From an uncultured Pseudomonadota bacterium (GTDB taxonomy: Bacteria > Lernaellota > Lernaellaia > Lernaellales > Lernaellaceae), in assembly GCA_937967875.1 (NCBI GenBank), contig CALBTQ010000654.1, positions 1-6,111 of the forward strand: a stretch of 6,111 nt of DNA. The letters run 5' to 3'. Every line of letters starts with the position of its first letter. Position 1 is the stretch's first letter. Below are positions 1-6,111 of this stretch, one piece after another. The notes beneath the pieces were generated by a model that had not been told where the DNA came from, did no database searches, and saw only the letters and a list, made by a program, of their open reading frames with translations. A program made the position numbers and the translations under genes.

Positions 1-43
1 ACCGAGATCTACACTCTTTCCCTACACGACGCTCTTCCGATCT
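1..43 (+). other. Illumina TruSeq-type adapter (technical sequence)
   Basis: These bases match the P5-side Illumina universal adapter, ending in the diagnostic GCTCTTCCGATCT. They are the exact reverse complement of 6069-6111. This is library sequence left on the contig end, not genomic DNA. It should be trimmed before annotation; biological sequence starts at about position 44. Confidence 0.98.
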
Positions 44-636
44 ATCTCGGTTCGACCAAGGTGGTCTTCGGCGGTTACGGCGAGATGATGGCCGAAACCT
101 TCGAGTCGATTTTCAACGCGCTGTTCCTGGCGATTCTGCTGACCTTCTTCGTGCTGGCCGGCATTCAGGAATCGATCGTCCACCCGATCACCATCATGAT
201 CACCCTGCCCCTGGGCGCGGTCGGCGCGGCGCTGGCGCTGTTTTTGTCCGGCGTTTCACTCAACATGATGAGCCTGATGGCTATCGTCATGCTGGTGGGT
301 ATCGTAGTGAACAACGCGATTCTGATCTTCGATTACACCGACCAGTTGCGTAAACAGGGCACGCCGATCGTTCCGGCGTTGATCGAATCGGCCAAAACGC
401 GCCTGCGGCCGATCCTGATGATGAACCTGGCCATCGTCACCTCGATGCTGCCGCAGACCGTCGGCAGCGCCGGTTCCGAATTCCGCCAGAGCATGGCCGT
501 GGTCACCATCGGCGGCGTCATCGTCTCGATGGTCTTCACTCTCTTTTTGCTGCCGGTGCTCTACACCTATCTCGACCGCCTCACCTTGCGCGGCTGGCGC
601 GAGCACAAAATGCAGAAGAAACAAGCGGCGACCTGA
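44..636 (+). CDS. RND efflux transporter, HAE1/AcrB-type permease, C-terminal fragment (5' truncated)
   Basis: This is the last 196 residues of an inner-membrane resistance-nodulation-division pump, a proton-driven exporter that works with a periplasmic adaptor and an outer-membrane channel. The first full codon is at 46 and the frame is open into the adapter, so the start lies off the contig. The GTG at 61 is internal and not a start. Five hydrophobic segments match TM8-TM12 of AcrB: about 108-165, 190-250, 265-335, 405-465 and 495-573. Family-typical motifs are visible: FGGYGEMM just before TM8, GIVVNNAILIFDY in TM10, and RLRPILM before TM11. The protein ends in a short basic tail (REHKMQKKQ), as usual for the cytoplasmic C-terminus. 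Family knowledge supports HAE1 over the heavy-metal (CusA) or MMPL branches, but substrate cannot be inferred from this fragment. A terminator follows directly, so it is the last gene of its transcript. Confidence 0.93.
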
Positions 637-657
637 TCGCTCAAAGAGCGATTTTTT
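636..657 (+). terminator. Intrinsic terminator of the RND gene
   Basis: A 7-bp perfect stem (636-642 with 646-652, ATCGCTC/GAGCGAT) has an AAA loop and is followed by a T-run to 657. It begins on the last base of the RND stop codon, so the stop codon is partly inside the hairpin. The short stem makes it moderately strong at best. Confidence 0.75.
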
Positions 658-689
658 CCCGATCCCTCCGTTGCTGAATACAGTGTCGC

Positions 690-710
690 GAAAAGCATTG
701 GATGCTTTTC
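690..710. other. Perfect 9-bp inverted repeat in the convergent intergenic region
   Basis: GAAAAGCAT (690-698) and ATGCTTTTC (702-710) pair perfectly around a TGG loop. The 3' arm is T-rich on either strand, but no separate U-tract follows. It may be a back-up bidirectional terminator or an mRNA 3'-end stabilising stem. Its position between two other terminators suggests a 3'-end role, which is an inference. Confidence 0.5.
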
Positions 711-748
711 ATCGTCCCCCCGCCATGCGGAGCGGAGAACGTCGAGGC

Positions 749-778
749 AAAAAAAAGGGCGACCGCTCGGCCGCCCTT
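749..778 (-). terminator. Intrinsic terminator of the protease gene
   Basis: Read on the minus strand, AAGGGCG (778-772) pairs with CGCCCTT (761-755). A G-U pair and a CC/GG extension close a GAGC tetraloop, and the stem runs straight into a run of eight T (756-749, partly shared with the stem). The strong GC-rich stem and long U-tract lie 22 nt past the protease stop codon. On the plus strand the A-run precedes the stem, so it acts for the minus strand only. Confidence 0.9.
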
Positions 779-800
779 CTTCGTTGATATTTACCTTGTT

Positions 801-2672
<1,872 letters not shown>

Positions 2673-2679
2673 GTCGTTA

Positions 2680-2685
2680 CCCCTC
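2680..2685 (-). promoter_or_regulatory. Ribosome binding site of the protease gene
   Basis: GAGGGG on the minus strand lies 7 nt before the ATG at 2672. It supports that start over the in-frame ATG 102 nt further upstream. Confidence 0.65.
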
Positions 2686-2689
2686 GTTT

Positions 2690-2704
2690 CGTCCCGACGG
2701 GACG
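2690..2704. promoter_or_regulatory. 15-bp dyad (possible operator) upstream of the protease gene
   Basis: CGTCCCG-A-CGGGACG is a perfect 7-bp inverted repeat around one central base. It lies between the candidate -10 element (2706-2711) and the ribosome binding site of the protease gene, where a repressor site would block initiation. The operator role is inferred from position and symmetry only. Confidence 0.35.
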
Positions 2705-2705
2705 G

Positions 2706-2735
2706 ATAATAATCCCCAAACGCCGCCCGAGTCTG
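2706..2735 (-). promoter_or_regulatory. Candidate sigma70-like promoter of the protease gene
   Basis: On the minus strand TATTAT (2711-2706) is a fair -10 element, with CAGACT (2735-2730) 18 nt upstream as a poor -35. The match is weak, so this may instead be an activator-dependent or alternative-sigma promoter. Confidence 0.3.
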
Positions 2736-2790
2736 GCATATTTCGCCATGTTTGGCCAGCCGCCCGCGACGCAATTTTCCTACTTTTTGC

Positions 2791-2820
2791 TTGACTTTCC
2801 CCCGGCGAAAGCGCTAGATA
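2791..2820 (+). promoter_or_regulatory. Sigma70-type promoter of the EF-G gene
   Basis: TTGACT (2791-2796) and TAGATA (2815-2820) are separated by 18 bp. An AT-rich stretch lies just upstream (about 2772-2789) that could serve as an UP element. Transcription would begin near 2827, giving a leader of roughly 44 nt. This fits the strong constitutive expression expected of a translation factor. Confidence 0.7.
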
Positions 2821-2857
2821 AGCGCCTTTTTAACGGCGCATGCGCGTCAACGGAAAA

Positions 2858-2863
2858 AAAGGA
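2858..2863 (+). promoter_or_regulatory. Ribosome binding site of the EF-G gene
   Basis: AAAGGA within an A-rich run lies 7 nt before the ATG at 2871. It fixes the start at the conserved [19 protein letters not shown]-terminus of EF-G, rather than at in-frame codons further upstream. Confidence 0.8.
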
Positions 2864-2870
2864 ACCGAAC

Positions 2871-4946
2871 ATGGGCATCAGCAAAGCGCGCAACATCGGC
2901 ATCGTCGCGCACATCGACGCAGGCAAAACAACCGTGACCGAACGGATTTTGTTCTACACCGGCACTACGCGTAAAATCGGCGAAGTGCACAACGGCCAGG
3001 CCACCATGGACTTCATGAAGCAGGAGCAGGAACGCGGCATCACCATCGCCTCGGCCGCCATCTCCTGCCGGTGGAAGGACCACACGATCAACATCATCGA
3101 CACCCCCGGGCACGTCGATTTCACCATGGAAGTCGAACGCTCGCTGCGCGTGCTCGACGGCATCGTCGCCGTCTTCTGCGCCGTCGGCGGCGTCGAGGCG
3201 CAAAGCGAAACGGTCTGGAACCAGGCCGACCGCTACCGCGTGCCGCGCATCGCCTTCATCAATAAAATGGACCGGCCCGGCGCCGATTTCTTTGACGTCA
3301 TCGAACAGATGAACGATCGCCTCGACGCCCGCGCGGTCGCCTATCAAATGCCCATCGGCGCCGAGGAAAACTTCTCCGGCGTGATCGACCTGCTGTCGAT
3401 GAAGGCCTACGAATTCGAAAAGGGCGATCCGACCGAGATGGCGTTTCCCGAGCAACTGCGCGAACGGGCGAACCAGTTGCGCGACAAGCTGCTGGAAACG
3501 TTGGCCGAGGCCGACGACACGCTGGCCGAGATGTACCTCGAAGAGAAAGAAATTCCCTACGAGTTGCTCCTCAAAGTCACCCGCCACTGCGTGGTGCGCT
3601 CGGTCTTCACGCCGGTCTATTGCGGTTCGGCTTATCAGAACAAGGGCATTCAGCTGCTGCTTGACGCGGTGACCGCTTTCCTGCCCAGCCCGCTCAATCG
3701 CGGCGTAACCACCGGCGTGGATCTGGACGATCCGCAGAAAATTCATGCACGCCACCCGTCGGCCGAGGAACCCTTCGCCGGACTGGCTTTCAAGATCATC
3801 CACGATCCCTACGTCGGCCAGCAGACCTTCGTGCGCACCTACTCGGGCAAGCTGAAGGCCGGCGACACTGTGCTCAACGCGACCACCGGCCGTAAGGTGC
3901 GCATCAGCCGCATCCTGCGCATCCACGCCAAGGACCGCCTCGAGGTCGAGGAAGTCGGCCCGGGCGACATCGTCGCGCTGATCGGCTTGAAAAGCACGCA
4001 CACCGGCCACACGCTGTGCTCCGTCGACGATCCGCTGCTGCTGGAAACCATGCGCGTGCCCGAACCGGTCATCAGCGTCAAGGTGAATACCGAGTCGCGC
4101 AAGGAAGAGGAAAAGCTCAACCAGTCGCTGCGCAAGCTGGCGCTGGAAGATCCGTCCTTCCTCGTGCGCCGCAACGACCGCACCAGCGAAACGATCATCG
4201 CCGGCATGGGCGAGCTTCATCTGGAAATCATCGTCGACCGCCTGAAGACCGAATTCGGCGTCGACGCCACCATCGGCCAACCGTCGGTCGAATACCGCGA
4301 GACAATCACCGCCGAAACACAGCACGGCTACAAGTTCGCCAAGCAGTCCGGCGGCCGCGGCCAGTTCGCGCACACCGTGATGCGCGTCGAGCCCAATCCC
4401 GGCGGCGGCTTCGAGTTCGTCGACCACATCACCGGCGGCGTGATCCCCAGCGAGTTCATCCCCGCCGTGCGGCGCGGCATCGAAGACACGCTGCAGCAGG
4501 GCATCCTCGCCGACTACCTAGTCGTCGACGTGCGCGTGGTGCTCGTCGACGGCAGCTTCCACGTGGTCGACAGCAACGAGCAGGCCTTTCGCACCTGCGC
4601 CAGCATCAACTTCAAAGAGGCGTTCAAGCGCGCCAATCCGATTTTGCTCGAACCGATCATGGCCCTGGAAATCGCCACCCCAGACGATTACATCGGCGAC
4701 ATCGTCGGCGACCTCAACCGCCGTCGCGGCCGGGTGCACAACATGCGCCGCTACCGCAAAGGCTCGCAGAAGATCTCCGCCGAAACGCCGTTGATGGAAT
4801 TGTTCGGCTACGCCACGGCGATCCGCTCGCTGTCGTCGGGCCGCGCCAACTACTCGATGGAACTGCGCCGCTACGACTGCCTGCCGGCCAACCTGCAGGA
4901 CAAGGTCCTCGAAGAGGCGCACAAGCGGATGAAGGAAGAGTCCTAA
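2871..4946 (+). CDS. fusA: Elongation factor G (translational GTPase)
   Basis: This complete 691-aa protein catalyses GTP-dependent tRNA-mRNA translocation and/or, with RRF, ribosome recycling in the cytoplasm. The G domain shows AHIDAGKTT (13-21, P-loop), RGITI (55-59, switch I), DTPGH (77-81, with catalytic-type His81), NKMD (131-134) and GSAYQNKG (252-259). Domain II follows at about 290-395, domain III at 396-475 (GMGELHLEI), domain IV at 476-595 (KQSGGRGQF and [13 protein letters not shown] tip loops) and domain V at 596-685 ([18 protein letters not shown]). Length and domain order are full EF-G. The domain IV tip reads HVVDS where classical EF-G usually has HDVDS, and domain V carries a basic [10 protein letters not shown] stretch. 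The gene stands alone, without rpsL, rpsG or tuf. Together with [13 protein letters not shown] this resembles the spirochaete/deltaproteobacterial (spd) EF-G paralogs, so whether it translocates, recycles or does both is open. It has its own promoter. Confidence 0.95.
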   Translation: MGISKARNIGIVAHIDAGKTTVTERILFYTGTTRKIGEVHNGQATMDFMKQEQERGITIASAAISCRWKDHTINIIDTPGHVDFTMEVERSLRVLDGIVAVFCAVGGVEAQSETVWNQADRYRVPRIAFINKMDRPGADFFDVIEQMNDRLDARAVAYQMPIGAEENFSGVIDLLSMKAYEFEKGDPTEMAFPEQLRERANQLRDKLLETLAEADDTLAEMYLEEKEIPYELLLKVTRHCVVRSVFTPVYCGSAYQNKGIQLLLDAVTAFLPSPLNRGVTTGVDLDDPQKIHARHPSAEEPFAGLAFKIIHDPYVGQQTFVRTYSGKLKAGDTVLNATTGRKVRISRILRIHAKDRLEVEEVGPGDIVALIGLKSTHTGHTLCSVDDPLLLETMRVPEPVISVKVNTESRKEEEKLNQSLRKLALEDPSFLVRRNDRTSETIIAGMGELHLEIIVDRLKTEFGVDATIGQPSVEYRETITAETQHGYKFAKQSGGRGQFAHTVMRVEPNPGGGFEFVDHITGGVIPSEFIPAVRRGIEDTLQQGILADYLVVDVRVVLVDGSFHVVDSNEQAFRTCASINFKEAFKRANPILLEPIMALEIATPDDYIGDIVGDLNRRRGRVHNMRRYRKGSQKISAETPLMELFGYATAIRSLSSGRANYSMELRRYDCLPANLQDKVLEEAHKRMKEES

Positions 4947-6068
4947 CCGTTCTCGCGCTTGGGCAGCAAATGCTCCGTCGCCGGCGGACGCAGGTTGTAG
5001 TGCGAACTCATCGCCCGCCCGTACGCGCCGACCGTCGCCACCAGAAATACGTGCCCGTCCGTCGGTTCGGCGATCAGCCGATCGTGTCCGAGCACGTCGC
5101 CCGTCTCGCAAATCGGCCCGACGATGTTCGCCTTGATCTTGCGCGCGCCCTTGGCCGCCGAGAGGTTGACGATCTCGTGGTACGAACCGTACAGCGCCGG
5201 GCGCAGCAGCGTGTTCATCCCTGCGTCGACGCCGACGAACGTATAATCCTTCTTGCGTTTAAGCTGTGTGACCTTCGCCAACAGTACGCCGGCCTGCGCC
5301 ACCAAAAAGCGCCCGGGCTCGAGCCATAACTCCAAATGCGGATAAGCTTGGCGCACCTCGCGTAGGCTCGCCTCGACCTGCGCCAGGTCCAGCGCCAACT
5401 GGCCGGGCTTTTCCACCACGCCCAGGCCGCCGCCCAGATCCAGCACGCGCACCGTCGGCAGTTCGGCGGTCAACGTCGCCAGGAACGACGCCACTGTTTT
5501 CCAGTTGCCCGGCGTGAGAATGCCGCTGCCCGTATGGGCGTGCAGGCCGACGATCCGTACGCGCAGATCCTTCGCCAGCTTCTTGAGCCGGCCGATTTGT
5601 TCGGGCGACACGCCGAATTTCGAGTGGCTGCCCGCCGTGCGCACGAAGTCGTGATGACCGCGCCCGCGCCCCGGATCGACGCGCACGAAAATCTCGCGCT
5701 CGCGAAACGCGTCCGGCCAGCGCTCCAACGGATAGAGGTTGTCCAGCGTCACGATCACGCCCAGTGCGAACGCCTTTTCGTACTCCGCGCGCGCCGCGAA
5801 ATTCGGCGTGAATAAAATGCGCTTGCGGTCCAGTTCCGGCAGCAAGGTCAGAATGTGCTCGACCTCGCCCGGCGACACGCACTCGAAGCCCAGGCCCTTC
5901 GCCGCGAACAGGCGGATGATCTGCAGATTGGGATTGGCCTTGATCGAGTAGTAAATCCGATCGACCGATTTCATCTTCAACAACTCGTCGGCCGCCTCGT
6001 TGAGCGTCTCCTCGTTGTATACGTACAACGGCGTCGGCTGCGCGCCGGCCAGCGCCAGCAGATCGTCG
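4943..6068 (-). CDS. lysA: Diaminopimelate decarboxylase, PLP-dependent (5' truncated; possibly the C-terminal half of an aspartokinase fusion)
   Basis: This enzyme converts meso-diaminopimelate to L-lysine and CO2, the last step of lysine synthesis, in the cytoplasm. The 374 visible residues include YYSIKANPN (PLP-binding Lys, codon 5941-5939), GLHAHTGSG, the glycine loop [21 protein letters not shown] (the Cys-containing motif contributed across the dimer interface) and [12 protein letters not shown]. This is a complete alanine-racemase-fold type III barrel plus C-terminal beta domain. The frame stays open to the adapter, reading [13 protein letters not shown] before LYVY, which is the family's usual N-terminal TPLYVY motif. 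A TTG start at 6028 is therefore not credible and the true start lies off the contig. FECVSPGEV, the [20 protein letters not shown] stretch and SKFGV resemble the decarboxylase half of bifunctional aspartokinase-LysA proteins as I know them; whether a kinase precedes it cannot be seen. The stop TAG (4945-4943) overlaps the EF-G stop. Confidence 0.93.
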
Positions 6069-6111
6069 AGATCGGAAGAGCGTCGTGTAGGGAAAGAGTG
6101 TAGATCTCGGT
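6069..6111 (-). other. Illumina TruSeq-type adapter (technical sequence)
   Basis: It begins with AGATCGGAAGAGCGTCGTGT and is the exact reverse complement of positions 1-43. It is adapter read-through at the contig end and should be trimmed. Plus-strand translation across it gives the artefact peptide [11 protein letters not shown], a familiar sign of adapter contamination in predicted proteins. Confidence 0.98.

Noticed and set aside
2804..2831. Hairpin plus T-run near the EF-G promoter, resembling a terminator or attenuator
   Set aside because: The stem is only 4 bp in either pairing and overlaps the -10 element; no gene upstream on the plus strand would need termination there.
2847..4427. 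Long minus-strand open frame inside the EF-G gene
   Set aside because: It is antisense to a full-length, highly conserved EF-G, with no motif of its own and no convincing start.

Overview
The window is a short contig of about 6.03 kb. It is bounded at both ends by the same 43-nt Illumina sequencing adapter in inverted orientation (1-43 and 6069-6111), so both outer genes are cut by library or assembly ends and not by biology. The insert is GC-rich. It looks like a fragment of an uncultivated Gram-negative genome: there is an HAE1-type RND efflux pump, a stand-alone elongation factor G outside a str operon, a diaminopimelate decarboxylase of the type often fused to aspartokinase, and a secreted papain-like protease with a PKD domain and a poly-aspartate tail. 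Deltaproteobacteria/Myxococcota-like groups or related candidate phyla would fit. This placement is an inference and is weak.

Layout from left to right. (1) 44-636, plus: the C-terminal 196 residues of an RND transporter, with an intrinsic terminator overlapping its stop codon. (2) 637-800: a convergent intergenic region with the RND terminator, a 9-bp perfect hairpin (690-710) and the terminator of the next gene on the minus strand (749-778). (3) 801-2672, minus: a 623-aa secreted multidomain protein. In order it has a signal peptide, a cathepsin-B-like propeptide, a C1A papain domain with an intact Cys/His/Asn triad, two tandem copies of an eight-cysteine module, a PKD domain, nine DDD-x-x pentads, a run of 19 Asp, and the terminus GCGK. 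This is the most unusual locus in the window. (4) 2673-2870: a divergent intergenic region with a good sigma70-like promoter for the plus-strand gene and a weak candidate promoter plus dyad for the protease gene. (5) 2871-4946, plus: a complete 691-aa elongation factor G. (6) 4943-6068, minus: diaminopimelate decarboxylase (LysA), cut at its 5' end. Its stop codon overlaps the EF-G stop by 4 bp, tail to tail.

The genes do not form one pathway. EF-G and LysA are housekeeping functions (translation; lysine and cell-wall precursor synthesis), while the RND pump and the protease are envelope or secreted functions. All neighbouring gene pairs are convergent or divergent, so no operon is visible. 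I see no CRISPR array, RNA gene, insertion sequence or integrase. The best candidate for something undescribed is the protease's duplicated eight-cysteine domain together with its Asp-repeat/GCGK tail.
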